Assembly (NCBI GenBank): GCA_016209885.1 | Contig: JACQVF010000020.1 | Location: 24,256-88,255, forward strand | Source: Gemmatimonadota bacterium | GTDB taxonomy: Bacteria > Gemmatimonadota > Gemmatimonadetes > Longimicrobiales > Gaopeijiaceae | Length of the DNA stretch: 64,000 nucleotides | Direction of reading: 5' to 3' | In this document: positions 27,622-35,922 of the stretch, piece after piece | Numbering within the stretch: the stretch's first letter is position 1 | How the letters are laid out: each line of letters begins with the position of its first letter | Position numbers and translations under genes: made by a program | The notes under the pieces: model-generated | Databases searched by the model: none | Told to the model about the DNA's origin: nothing | Seen by the model: only the letters and a program-made list of their open reading frames with translations

Positions 27622-29082
27622 TCAACCCGAGACGCGCTCGGACGTGTCCAAGCCGACCTCGGCCTTCAGGAAGGCGTCCACCCACCAGAAGATGTCGTAT
27701 CTCGCGATCGTCGACCTGAGCTTCCGCATCCGCGACCGGCGCTCTTCCGCCGACATGGTGAACGCCCGATAGATGGCATCGGAGACGCGGTAGACGTCGT
27801 AGGGATTGACCAGCAACGCCCCTTCTGCGAGCTGGGACGCCGCGCCGGCGAACTCACTCAGGATGAGCACCCCGGACTCGTCGATCCGGCACGCACAGTA
27901 CTCCTTCGCCACCAGGTTCATCCCGTCCTTGAGCGGCGTGACAAGAGCGATCTCGGCGGCTCGGTAGTAAGCCAGGAGCTCGTTCCGCTCCCAGCTCCGA
28001 TACACGTACTGGATCGGGATCCACCCCGGCTGAGTGAACTCGCCGTTGATGCGGCCCACGAGCTGCTCGATCTCGGTCTTGAGGTCGTAGTACTCGGGGA
28101 TCTCCTCCCGGCTCGGAACCACGACCTGCACGAGGGTGACCCGCTCCCGCAGCTCCGGAAAGCGAATGAGGGCGTGCCGGAACTCCTTCAGCTTGTCGGG
28201 GATCCCCTTCGTGTAGTCCAGCCGATCCACGCCGAGGATGAGCTGGCGGTCCGGCAGGTCCGCCCGCAGCTGCTGGCACCGGCGCGTCACGTCTTCCGAG
28301 GCCGCATCCCGCGCGAATGCCTGGAAGTCCATGGAGATGGGGAACACGCCCAGGCGCACCTTGCGGTCCCCGACGAGAGCCGTGAGCACGCGCCCCCGGC
28401 CCTCGATCTTCACGTTCTTCACAAGCGCCCGCAGGCAGTGAATGAAGTTCCGCCGGTCGCGCTGCGCCTGAAAACCAATGAGATCATAGTCGAGCAAGGC
28501 GGAGAGGATCGCCAGCCGCCACGGGAGCTTCACGTACAGGTCCACAGGCGGAAACGGGATATGAAGGAAGAACCCCATGCGCGAGGAGATCCCCAGGCAC
28601 CGCAGCTCGCAAGCCACGCTCATCAGGTGGTAGTCGTGGACCCAGATGAGATCGTCGGGCCGGCTCGCCGCCGCGATCACCCGGGCGAACTTGCGGTTTA
28701 CCGCCTCGTATGCCTTCCAGTATTCGGGATCGAAGGTGCAGAGCGTCTGGAAATCGTGGAAGAGCGGCCAGATGATTTCGTTGGAGAAGCCATAGTAGAA
28801 GTTGTCGCGCTCCTCCTCCGTCAGCGGCACCGGCCTTACCTGGTACGGCGAGCGGCGGGTCGCCCGTTCGAGGATCTGCTCGATGTCGCCTTCGTCGGAC
28901 TCCACGGAGCCGGGCCAGCCGATCCAGATTCCGCCCCGATCCCGGAGCACGGGCACCAGCGCTGTGACCAGGCCCCCGCTTCCGGGTTCGATCCGCCACT
29001 CGCCGCTCGCGTCCCGCTCGAGCACGAACGGCAGGCGGTTCGACGCTACGATCAGGCTCTTCTGCGGCCCAAGCGGCAGCAT
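27622..29082 (-). CDS. otsA: Trehalose-6-phosphate synthase
   Basis: 486 residues. GT20 motifs are complete: [11 protein letters not shown] for the glycine-rich loop, WVHDYHLM, the nucleotide-sugar region [15 protein letters not shown], and [12 protein letters not shown] near the C-terminus. The enzyme joins UDP- or ADP-glucose to glucose 6-phosphate, giving trehalose 6-phosphate. It is the last gene of otsB-mscS-otsA; the gap to mscS is 15 bases. Trehalose is a compatible solute, so the operon suits osmotic or desiccation stress. Confidence 0.97.
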   Translation of the reverse strand: MLPLGPQKSLIVASNRLPFVLERDASGEWRIEPGSGGLVTALVPVLRDRGGIWIGWPGSVESDEGDIEQILERATRRSPYQVRPVPLTEEERDNFYYGFSNEIIWPLFHDFQTLCTFDPEYWKAYEAVNRKFARVIAAASRPDDLIWVHDYHLMSVACELRCLGISSRMGFFLHIPFPPVDLYVKLPWRLAILSALLDYDLIGFQAQRDRRNFIHCLRALVKNVKIEGRGRVLTALVGDRKVRLGVFPISMDFQAFARDAASEDVTRRCQQLRADLPDRQLILGVDRLDYTKGIPDKLKEFRHALIRFPELRERVTLVQVVVPSREEIPEYYDLKTEIEQLVGRINGEFTQPGWIPIQYVYRSWERNELLAYYRAAEIALVTPLKDGMNLVAKEYCACRIDESGVLILSEFAGAASQLAEGALLVNPYDVYRVSDAIYRAFTMSAEERRSRMRKLRSTIARYDIFWWVDAFLKAEVGLDTSERVSG

Positions 29083-29097
29083 CCGGTCCCTCGCGGC

Positions 29098-30183
29098 TCA
29101 GGCGGAACCAACGGCCGATGCCGTCCCCGGCATCGACTGCCTATGGACATACACCGTTTGGGTGGGATACGCAAACTCGATACCTTCGGCCGCGCAGCGT
29201 CGGATCAGCGCAAGATTGATCGCCTGCTGAACGTCCATGTAGACGTTGTACTCGGGCACCAGAACGTAGTAGACGACCTCGAAGTTGAGGGACGAGTCCG
29301 CCAGCTCCTTGAAATGGGCCCGGTCAAACCGCGTCCGTTCCTGCGCCTCCACGATCTCGCGGACCATCCCGGGAACCCGCGCAAGGCGCTCTGCGGGCGT
29401 CGCGTAGACGACGCCGAAGGTGAAGACAACCCGGCGCTCGTGCATGCGCCTGAAGTTCCGGATACGACTGGCCAGCAGGTCTGAGTTCGAGAACACAAGT
29501 TGCTCGCCGGAGAGGGCGCGTACCCGCGTGGTCTTCAGGCCTATGTGCTCGACGGTGCCCATGAGATTGCCCACCACGATGAAGTCGCCCAGCACGAAGG
29601 GCCTGTCCAGCACGATGGACAGCGAGGCGAAGAGATCGCCGAGGATGTTCTGGACGGCAAGCGCCACAGCGACGCCGCCGATGCCCAAGCCCGTCACCAG
29701 CGCAGTGACGTCGATACCCAAGTTGTCGAGGGCCAGGAGAAGGATCAGGGACCAGAGGACCAGTCTCGCCACGAAGCCCAGGGCGTTGAGTGTTGTGACG
29801 GCAGCGGGATCCTCCGGGAGCTCCCGCCGTCCGTGACGGCGCACCAGGAAGGTGATCGCCGCATTGCCCCAGATCGCGCCCTGGACGAAGAGCCCCACGA
29901 TCACCGCCTTGCGCAGCAGGCCCTCGACGGCCGCCGGAAGTACGAGGATCAGCGCCCCCAGGTATATGGCGAGAAGGAGGAACAGAAAGCCCTGGGTCGC
30001 CTTGAGGAGCACGGTAACGAGGTCGTCCAGTGCGGTATCCGTCCGCTGAGCGAGCCGCGCGATCCCTCGTATGAGCTGGCGCGTCACCAGTCGGGTGGCC
30101 ACAAAGCCCGCCACGGCCGCAGCCAGGGCCGTGAGCCACGCGCTCAGCGGATTGCCATAGATGTTCTGCCGAAGGAACTCCAT
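29098..30183 (-). CDS. mscS: MscS family mechanosensitive ion channel
   Basis: 361 residues from ATG 30183, preceded by GGAGG, and overlapping the otsB stop by one base (TGATG). Several membrane helices (about residues 18-40, 65-90, 95-120, 135-160) lead to the pore-lining TM3 (DVTALVTGLGIGGVAVALAV), then the beta domain (DRPFVLGDFIVVGNLMGTVE). MscS channels open under membrane tension and release solutes on osmotic down-shock. Its position between two trehalose genes pairs osmolyte synthesis with osmolyte release. Confidence 0.93.
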   Translation of the reverse strand: MEFLRQNIYGNPLSAWLTALAAAVAGFVATRLVTRQLIRGIARLAQRTDTALDDLVTVLLKATQGFLFLLLAIYLGALILVLPAAVEGLLRKAVIVGLFVQGAIWGNAAITFLVRRHGRRELPEDPAAVTTLNALGFVARLVLWSLILLLALDNLGIDVTALVTGLGIGGVAVALAVQNILGDLFASLSIVLDRPFVLGDFIVVGNLMGTVEHIGLKTTRVRALSGEQLVFSNSDLLASRIRNFRRMHERRVVFTFGVVYATPAERLARVPGMVREIVEAQERTRFDRAHFKELADSSLNFEVVYYVLVPEYNVYMDVQQAINLALIRRCAAEGIEFAYPTQTVYVHRQSMPGTASAVGSA

Positions 30184-30971
30184 CAGTGTCCTCCACACGC
30201 AACGTGCCAGCGCCGCAGGAACTCGAGAAGCTCCTCCGGGGGCCGGATCCAGAGTTGTGCCTGGGTGGGTCGCAGCGCCTCGCGGACCAGTACCCCGAGC
30301 CCCCGCCCCCGGATCGCGCGGAACGCGTCTTCATCCGTGAGATCGTCACCGAGGTAGGCAGCGACCGGCGAACCGATCTCCGCGAGCACCGTCTCGACTG
30401 CCACGCCCTTGTCGCGCCCGGGCGGCCGCAGCTCGACTCCGCCATCGAACTCGTGGATCTCCAGTCCGCCGTCGCCCACGGCATGCGCCCACGCCTCGAG
30501 CGCCGTCCGGCGCAGCGCTTCGATCGCCGGCGGTGCGAGCCCGCGCCAGTGAAGCGCGACGCTCGCTGGCTTGCGTTCCGTACGCGCCTCGAGGCCGCGG
30601 TCCCGGAGCGCCACGGCTGCCCGGTCGAGTCCGATACGGGCGCGGTCGCCGAGGTCGGCGATCCGGTATGTCCCGTCCCGCAGCCGCCGCTCCCATCCGT
30701 GACACCCCCAGACCTCCGGCGCTGGATCCACGTCGAGCAGTCGCAGCAGGTCCTCCACGGCCCGGCCGCTGATCACAACCACCCGCGTGTGGCCGGCGGC
30801 GTCAATGGCGCTGAGCGCCTGGCGAACGCCCGGATAGGGGACCGCAGCGCTTCGCTCCTCCTGCAAGGGCGCCAGCGTGCCATCATAGTCCAGGAGCAGC
30901 GCGCGGCGCTGCCCCTCCTTGGCCCGGGCGAAGAAGGCCGGAAGGTCGAGCCGCGGATCGAGAATCTCCAA
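30183..30971 (-). CDS. otsB: Trehalose-6-phosphate phosphatase
   Basis: 262 residues, apparently from a TTG start behind GGAGGGG. HAD-superfamily motifs: LLLDYDGTLAPL with the nucleophilic Asp and acid Asp, VVISGRAVEDL, and YLGDDLTDEDAFRA near the C-terminus. It removes the phosphate from trehalose 6-phosphate. First gene of the otsB-mscS-otsA operon, divergent from glnA. Confidence 0.95.
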   Translation of the reverse strand: MEILDPRLDLPAFFARAKEGQRRALLLDYDGTLAPLQEERSAAVPYPGVRQALSAIDAAGHTRVVVISGRAVEDLLRLLDVDPAPEVWGCHGWERRLRDGTYRIADLGDRARIGLDRAAVALRDRGLEARTERKPASVALHWRGLAPPAIEALRRTALEAWAHAVGDGGLEIHEFDGGVELRPPGRDKGVAVETVLAEIGSPVAAYLGDDLTDEDAFRAIRGRGLGVLVREALRPTQAQLWIRPPEELLEFLRRWHVACGGH

Positions 30972-31102
30972 CGTTGGCGCCCCTCCGCGTCCTCGAGCCT
31001 AGCCTGGGAGGTCGCTGAGGAAGTACGTGTGCCGGCCGCGTACTCCAGCTTGCGCGCGGCAGGAGTGGGCCAAACTTGGCGCCGAACCAAACAGCGCCGC
31101 AA

Positions 31103-31120
31103 CCCGCGGCACCCGCGGCA
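31103..31120. repeat. Tandem repeat, 9-bp unit x2
   Basis: Two copies of CCCGCGGCA, ten bases upstream of the glnA -35 box. Confidence 0.75.
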
Positions 31121-31129
31121 ACCCGACCC

Positions 31130-31158
31130 TTGACAACAGGAATCGGTGCCTCTATGAT
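31130..31158 (+). promoter_or_regulatory. Strong sigma-70 promoter for the glnA leader
   Basis: Perfect TTGACA at 31130-31135, 17-base spacer, then TATGAT at 31153-31158. This is the best promoter match in the window. The start site would be near 31165. Confidence 0.8.
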
Positions 31159-31164
31159 CGCGCG

Positions 31165-31284
31165 TGCAAAACGGTAGAGCACCGTCCGCAGGTCCCGCTT
31201 GACGGGACCGCGTATTCCCGGCCGGGATACGAACCGACCAGGCCACGGAGGGATTGTCGCCTCCCGCCTGGTCGGTCGTTTTTT
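31165..31284 (+). ncRNA. Structured leader or small RNA upstream of glnA
   Basis: About 120 bases from the predicted start site to the T-run. Four hairpins can be drawn in order: ACGGT-AGAGC-ACCGT (31171-31185), GGTCCCG-CTTGA-CGGGACC (31191-31209), the GTAT/ATAC palindrome at 31212-31230, and the terminator at 31233-31284. It does not match any riboswitch class I can recall, nor a tRNA. It is either an attenuator leader of glnA or a separate small RNA. Confidence 0.55.
31233..31284 (+). terminator. Intrinsic terminator in the glnA leader
   Basis: ACCGACCAGGC pairs perfectly with GCCTGGTCGGT (11 bp), with an inner GGAGG/CCTCC stem, and six T's follow two bases later (31279-31284). It lies between the promoter and the glnA ATG, 43 bases before it, so glnA expression must pass it. 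Confidence 0.8.
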
Positions 31285-31327
31285 GGGGGTCGCGAACCGT
31301 CCACGACACACCCGAGGGAGGGAGTTA

Positions 31328-32746
31328 ATGGACCAGAACGGCTATCTCATGCGCGTCGAAACCTTCCGCGAGGCCATGGAGCGGTACGTGGATGAGAATG
31401 GGAGCCGCGCCGGGCTCTCCCTTTCCACGCCCGAAGAGGTGGTCAAGTACTGCAAGGACTACGGGGTCACGTCGATCCGGCTGTGGTTCACGGACATCCT
31501 CGGGTTCCTGAAGTCCTTCGCCATCACGCCGGCGGAGCTAGCGGGCGCGTTCGAGGAGGGGATGGGCTTCGATGGCTCCTCCATCGAGGGCTATCAGCGG
31601 ATCCAGGAAAGCGACATGGTCGCGTTCCCCCTGGCGCCGACGGCTCAGCTCATCCCTTTCAAGATCGGCGGCTCGAAATCGATCCGCATGTTTTCAGAGG
31701 TTCGAAATCCCGATGGCACGACGTACGCAAGCGACCCCCGCGAGATCTTGAAACGTGCACTCGGCGGCCTGGAGAGGCACGGCTTCTCGCACATGAATAT
31801 CGGTCCCGAGGCGGAGTACTACTATTTCCGGGACGAGACCTCTCCGACGATCCTGGACCAGGCAGGCTACTTCGACATCGTGCCCGTGGACCTGGGGGAG
31901 GACCTCCGGGAGGCCACGGTCTTCGCCCTCGAGTCGATGGGGATCCCGGTGGAGTACATGCACCACGAGGTGGCGCCCAGCCAGCACGAGATCGACCTCA
32001 AGTACCAGGAAGCGCTGCGCATGGCCGACGCGCTGCAGACCCACAAGTGGCTGGTGAAGGAGGTCGCCCGGCGCAATGGCGTCTACGCGACGTTCATGCC
32101 GAAGCCGCTCTACGGCGAGAATGGGAGCGGCATGCATACGCACCTGTCCATCTTCAAGGGCCGGAGGACCAACGCGTTCTTCTCGAAGAAGGACAGGTAC
32201 CACCTCTCGGATGTGGCCAAACATTTCCTCGGGGGCGTGCTCATCCACGCCCGGGAGATGGCACTGGTCACCAACCAGTGGACGAACTCCTACAAGAGGT
32301 TGGTGGTCGGCTTCGAGGCGCCCGTCTACATCGCGTGGGCGGAGCGCAACCGCTCGGCCCTGGTGCGGGTGCCGGTCTACAAGCCCGGCAAGGAGCTGGC
32401 CACGCGCATCGAGCTTCGCTTCCCCGATGCGGCCTGCAACCCGTACCTGGCCTTTGCGGTGATGCTCGCCGCGGGGCTGGACGGGCTCGATCGCAAACTC
32501 CCGGCACCGGAACCGATGCAGCGCGATCTGTATGAGCTGACACCGGTCGAGCGGGAGCAGCTCCAGATCGAATCGCTGCCCCATGACCTCTACGAGGCCA
32601 TACGGGTCGCGGAAAGCAGCGCGCTCATCAAGGACACGCTGGGCGAGGACGTGTTGGCCAAGCTGGTAGAGACGAAGCTCACGGATTTCGATCGGTTCCG
32701 CACCTACATCTCGCCGCTCGATCTCCAGGAGCACCTGCGGCTGTAA
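31328..32746 (+). CDS. glnA: Glutamine synthetase type I
   Basis: 472 residues, ATG behind GAGGGAGGGAG; upstream in-frame codons are part of the leader RNA. Motifs: FDGSSIEGY, metal ligands in GPEAEYYYF, NGSGMHTHLS and the arginine region. RDLYELTPVE near residue 400 resembles the tyrosine loop (NLYxLPPEE) that is adenylylated by GlnE in GSI-beta enzymes, so adenylylation control is possible. It makes glutamine from glutamate, ammonia and ATP. It is monocistronic, followed by a strong hairpin, and expression is probably attenuated by the leader terminator. Confidence 0.97.
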   Translation: MDQNGYLMRVETFREAMERYVDENGSRAGLSLSTPEEVVKYCKDYGVTSIRLWFTDILGFLKSFAITPAELAGAFEEGMGFDGSSIEGYQRIQESDMVAFPLAPTAQLIPFKIGGSKSIRMFSEVRNPDGTTYASDPREILKRALGGLERHGFSHMNIGPEAEYYYFRDETSPTILDQAGYFDIVPVDLGEDLREATVFALESMGIPVEYMHHEVAPSQHEIDLKYQEALRMADALQTHKWLVKEVARRNGVYATFMPKPLYGENGSGMHTHLSIFKGRRTNAFFSKKDRYHLSDVAKHFLGGVLIHAREMALVTNQWTNSYKRLVVGFEAPVYIAWAERNRSALVRVPVYKPGKELATRIELRFPDAACNPYLAFAVMLAAGLDGLDRKLPAPEPMQRDLYELTPVEREQLQIESLPHDLYEAIRVAESSALIKDTLGEDVLAKLVETKLTDFDRFRTYISPLDLQEHLRL

Positions 32747-32819
32747 CGCTGCCGGAGCCCGGAGCCGGGCGGGCGCGTTGGCTTCCGCCGCGGCGCCGTG
32801 GTGCAGCGTCAGAGCCGAA

Positions 32820-32851
32820 ATGGGGCGGCCTGGGGTTCCAGGCCGCCCCAT
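32820..32851. terminator. Perfect 14-bp hairpin after glnA
   Basis: ATGGGGCGGCCTGG and its exact complement flank a GGTT loop in the gap between convergent glnA and pdxH. No T-run follows on either strand, so it may stabilise the mRNA 3' end or act as a bidirectional, not classical, terminator. Confidence 0.55.
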
Positions 32852-32860
32852 CAGGCAGGG

Positions 32861-32884
32861 CTGGCGGCACGGCTGGCGGCACGG
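32861..32884. repeat. Tandem repeat, 12-bp unit x2
   Basis: Two exact copies of CTGGCGGCACGG, ten bases after the glnA hairpin. Confidence 0.85.
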
Positions 32885-33036
32885 CTCGGGCGTGAGCTTC
32901 GACGTTCGGCCCATTCCCCGCGACTTCCAAGGCGCCCACAGCGCTGACGAGCAGCGCACCTCCTGCGCGACGGTGCCCCGGCGTCTGCGGAGCGGGTTCG
33001 CGGACGCCTCCGGGCCGGGCGCCTTGGGCCCCGCTC

Positions 33037-33675
33037 TCAAGGCGAGAGGCGCTCTATGCGCCAGCCGCCGGACTCCTCACGCACGTAGCGGATGCGGTCG
33101 TGAAGTCGGTCGGGACGCCCCTGCCAGAACTCGAACTCCACGGGTGTGAGGCGCATCCCGCCCCAGCAGGGCGGCGGCGGCACGGGCCCCTCCGCGTAGA
33201 GACGCTCCATCTCCTCCATGCGCCGATCCAGCTCCTCCCGGCTTCTGATGACCCGACTCTGCCGGGAGGTCCAGGCCGCGAGCTGGCTCCGGCGCGGGCG
33301 CGTCTGGAAGTACGCCTCCGATTCCTCCCGCGAGATTTTCGTGACGGTGCCGCGCAGGCCGATCTGACGATTGAGCGGCCCCCAGTAGAAGACGATCGCC
33401 GCGTGCGGGTTCTCCGTGAGCTCCTGCCCCTTGCGGCTCTCGTAGTCGGTGAAGAACACGAACCCGCGCTCGTCGAATGACTTCAGCAGCACCACGCGCG
33501 CCGACGGCCTTCCGTCCATCGTGGCGGTAGCCAGCACCATTGCGGTGGGATCGACGAGACCCGCGCGAAGCGCATCGTTGAACCAGCGCTCGAACTGACG
33601 GAACGGGTCCGGGTCCATCTCGCTGTCCCGGATTGGGCCCCCGCCATACTGTCTCCGCTGCTCACCGATCTCCAT
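33037..33675 (-). CDS. pdxH: Pyridoxamine/pyridoxine 5'-phosphate oxidase
   Basis: 212 residues from ATG 33675. Signature residues: RVVLLKSFDERGFVFFTDY for FMN and substrate binding, PLNRQIGLRGTVTKIS, and the C-terminal FWQGRPDRLHDRIRY. PdxH oxidises pyridoxamine or pyridoxine phosphate to PLP with FMN and oxygen, which implies an aerobic or microaerobic life. It follows the epimerase-like gene by 13 bases in one operon. Confidence 0.96.
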   Translation of the reverse strand: MEIGEQRRQYGGGPIRDSEMDPDPFRQFERWFNDALRAGLVDPTAMVLATATMDGRPSARVVLLKSFDERGFVFFTDYESRKGQELTENPHAAIVFYWGPLNRQIGLRGTVTKISREESEAYFQTRPRRSQLAAWTSRQSRVIRSREELDRRMEEMERLYAEGPVPPPPCWGGMRLTPVEFEFWQGRPDRLHDRIRYVREESGGWRIERLSP

Positions 33676-33688
33676 CGTCCGCTCTTCC

Positions 33689-35062
33689 CTATCGCCCCAG
33701 TTGGAAGCGCAGTGATCCCTCCAGGTCGGGGTGCAGGAAGCCGAACCCGTCGGCCTCCAGCTTGCGGCATGCGACTCGGGCACCGGCGAGCAGCAGCTCC
33801 TGGCCCATCTCGCCGAGAACGAAGCGCACGGCCGCAGCCGGCAGAGGGATCCACGCCGGCCGGGCGAGCACCCGCGCCAAAATCGCTGCGAACTCCGCGT
33901 TCGTCACCGGCTCCGGCGCCACGGCGTTCACAGGCCCACGCAACGTGTCGCGGAAGATCACGTGCTGGATGACGCCCACGAGATCGTCACGGTCGATCCA
34001 GCTCCAGAACTGCCGCCCGTTGCCGATGCGGCCGCCCAACCCGAGCGAGAATGGCGGCAGCATCGGCGCCAGCGCCCCGCCGTTCCCCGCCACCACCAGC
34101 CCGATCCGCACGTTGACGACGCGGATCCCCGCCGCGCGCGCAGGCTCGGTCGCCGCCTCCCACTCCCGGGCGACGTCGGCCAGGAAGCCCACGCCGCCCG
34201 CGCTCTCCTCGTCTACCAGCTCCTCGCCCCGATCCCCGTAGATTCCGATGGCGGAGGCAGCGACAAGCACGCGCGGCGGCCGCTCCAGCGCGCCGAGCGC
34301 CTCGCAGAGAAGCCTCGTTCCGTCCGCACGGCTCCGGCGGATCACCTCCTTGCGGGCCGGCGTCCACAGGCCCCCGGCGATGCTGGCGCCCGCCAGATGA
34401 ACCACCGCGTCCAGCCCCTCGATGGCAGCCCGATCGATGCGCCGCTCCTCTACGCTCCAATGGATCTCGGGTGCTCCTGGGTGCGGCTGCCTGCGGACAA
34501 GCCGGAAAACCCGGTGCCCTCCACTCTCCAGGAACGCCACCAGCTCGGATCCGATGACGCCCGTGGAGCCGGTCACCGCGAGGCACAGAGGCCCCTGCGC
34601 CGCAAACGCCCCATGGCGCGCCAGGTCGTATCCCACCCGCGCGTGCCGAAAACGGAAGACGCGCTGCAGCGTCCGCCGGACAGCGCCGCCGACCACGAGC
34701 TCACCGAGCGGGCCGGGAGGAAGGCGATACTCCACCTCATCCTCGAGCAGCGTTCGGCCCCCGGGAGTCGGAGCGAAGCGCTGGCGGTGGAGCCACACCT
34801 CGAACGGACCGTCCACCTGCTCGAGGCAGAGCTCCTCGCCCTCGACGTCCTCGCGCTGGCGCAGCACCCAGCGGCGCCGCCAGGGCCCCCTGCGGAGCTC
34901 GAGGACCAGGCGCGCGCTTTCCACCCCTACGTTCTCCCACTCCAGCACCCGCATGCGCTCCCAGGGCGGCAGCATGCGCTCGAGGCTGCCGGGCCGCCTA
35001 TGCCACGCGAAGACCTCGGCCAACGGAGCGTCCAGTTCGCTGCGGTAGTCGAAATGCGCCAT
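33689..35062 (-). CDS. TIGR01777 family NAD-dependent epimerase fused to an SRPBCC domain
   Basis: 457 residues from ATG 35062. Residues about 1-150 form an SRPBCC/START-like ligand pocket (FDYRSELDAPLAEVFAWHRR). Residues about 158-457 are an atypical short-chain dehydrogenase of the TIGR01777/YfcH type, with the nucleotide loop VTGSTGVIGSELV, HLAGASIAGGLWTPARK and VLVAASAIGIYGDRG. The family often associates with cell-division inhibitor SulA-like naming without evidence. The two-domain fusion is widespread; substrate is unknown. It is co-directional with pdxH. Confidence 0.88.
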   Translation of the reverse strand: MAHFDYRSELDAPLAEVFAWHRRPGSLERMLPPWERMRVLEWENVGVESARLVLELRRGPWRRRWVLRQREDVEGEELCLEQVDGPFEVWLHRQRFAPTPGGRTLLEDEVEYRLPPGPLGELVVGGAVRRTLQRVFRFRHARVGYDLARHGAFAAQGPLCLAVTGSTGVIGSELVAFLESGGHRVFRLVRRQPHPGAPEIHWSVEERRIDRAAIEGLDAVVHLAGASIAGGLWTPARKEVIRRSRADGTRLLCEALGALERPPRVLVAASAIGIYGDRGEELVDEESAGGVGFLADVAREWEAATEPARAAGIRVVNVRIGLVVAGNGGALAPMLPPFSLGLGGRIGNGRQFWSWIDRDDLVGVIQHVIFRDTLRGPVNAVAPEPVTNAEFAAILARVLARPAWIPLPAAAVRFVLGEMGQELLLAGARVACRKLEADGFGFLHPDLEGSLRFQLGR

Positions 35063-35366
35063 GGACGAGCGCCTCACCGGTCACCGTCCACTGCGACGCC
35101 GCCCCCACACTCCGCCGGGAACATGGCGTAGGTTGACACCCCCTTTCCAGGGGATCGGCGCCGTATAGGTCCATGCGGCGCTCGCGCCACCGGCCGCCCC
35201 GAACATGGGAATGAGCGCACGACCGTATTCCCTCGGGCCCCCGCTACGAAACCCCTCGAACCTGTCCAGCACGCCGAGCCGCGCGTGTTCCGCAGCCCGG
35301 CGTGGTGCGCCGGTCACACAAAAGATTCGCGCCGGACCGAGAACGGGCCTCGATCCGGCGCGATCA
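35063..35366. other. Intergenic region between the epimerase gene and ssrA
   Basis: This 304-base gap holds the ssrA terminator (35320-35362). A 78-codon minus-strand frame (35081-35317) has no ribosome site or family likeness and is not called as a gene. A TTGACA on the plus strand (35133) has no -10 at usable spacing. Confidence 0.5.
35320..35362 (-). terminator. Intrinsic terminator of ssrA
   Basis: On the minus strand CGCGCCGGA and TCCGGCGCG (9 bp, with an inner CGAG/CTCG stem) are followed by AATCTTTT, starting five bases after the tmRNA 3' end. Confidence 0.8.
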
Positions 35367-35717
35367 TGGAGGCGGCGGGAGTCGAACCCGCGTCCGCGAG
35401 TAGGTCCCTTGAAGCTCCTACGTGCATAGCCCGCCGCGAAATCTCGCCCCGGGTCGGCCGGCGGACCGCCTTGCCGGAGCCAGCCGCTCTGGATCTCGCC
35501 CGCCGTGGTGCGGCGCCACGGACGGGACCAGCCCGATTTAGCGACGCCTCGGGATCCGCCTCGGGCCCGGCGAATCAGGAGACGGGCTGCAATGTGTTAC
35601 GCAGCCAGTGCCAGCTCAGAGTTGGCAGTTGTGTTTTTCCCGGTGGTTTTGCGAGGTCACCGGGACCTCGGCACGCAGCTCCAAGTTCACTAGACGCGTC
35701 GAAGCCGTGTCGCCCCC
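35367..35717 (-). ncRNA. ssrA: Transfer-messenger RNA (tmRNA)
   Basis: About 351 bases. The 5' end GGGGGCGACACGGCTTCGAC is typical, and GGGGGCG pairs with CGCCTCC at the 3' end to close the acceptor stem. The T-arm is GCGGGTTCGACTCCCGC. The CCA end is not encoded. The tag frame ends with codons for ANSELALAA then TAA at about 35599, a classic degradation tag. The resume codon is uncertain: reading back in frame, GGG followed by AAA AAC gives a tag starting GKN, while a nearby GCA is out of frame with the stop. tmRNA with SmpB rescues stalled ribosomes. Confidence 0.95.
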
Positions 35718-35749
35718 TCTTGGGTGGTCCAAACTGCCGCGTGCCGGCC

Positions 35750-35773
35750 GCCCTCAGGCCCTCAAGCCCTCAG
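35750..35773. repeat. Tandem repeat, 8-bp unit x3
   Basis: GCCCTCAG, GCCCTCAA, GCCCTCAG lie in the presumed 5' leader of the ssrA precursor. Confidence 0.85.
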
Positions 35774-35800
35774 ACCCGACAAAACCCGCACGCAGTAGAA

Positions 35801-35829
35801 AAGATAGCCGGACCATGGCGCGAAATCAA
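35801..35829 (-). promoter_or_regulatory. Sigma-70 promoter of ssrA
   Basis: On the minus strand TTGATT and TATCTT are separated by exactly 17 bases, about 85 bases upstream of the mature tmRNA 5' end, leaving a leader for RNase P to remove. Confidence 0.65.
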
Positions 35830-35922
35830 CCAAGCACACCGGCGCACCGGCGCGCCAGGCCCCGCTGGGTTTGAAGCGGAGGAAGTCTCGCGTTTCAGTG
35901 AAGTAGAAAAGGCAGTCCCCCC

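Larger units (their letters stand above)
35718..35922. other. ssrA promoter region and precursor leader
   Basis: This 205-base stretch holds the ssrA promoter, a precursor leader of about 75 bases with an 8-bp x3 tandem repeat, and the 3' flank of larB. Nothing else is recognised. Confidence 0.5.

Noticed and set aside
31165..31240. tRNA-like fold in the glnA leader (GGTAGAGCAC resembles a D-arm)
   Set aside because: No GTTCRA T-loop and no acceptor stem pairing; a terminator follows.
35133..35169. Plus-strand promoter TTGACA with TATAGG
   Set aside because: The spacer is 25 bases, far beyond usable, and no gene follows on that strand.
35081..35317. 78-codon minus-strand frame downstream of ssrA
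   Set aside because: No ribosome site, no recognisable family, and it lies largely in an untranslated gap and near the tmRNA terminator.
35865..35885. TTTGAAG resembling a tRNA-Sec anticodon on the opposite strand
   Set aside because: Flanking bases do not form an anticodon stem or the long variable arm of tRNA-Sec.
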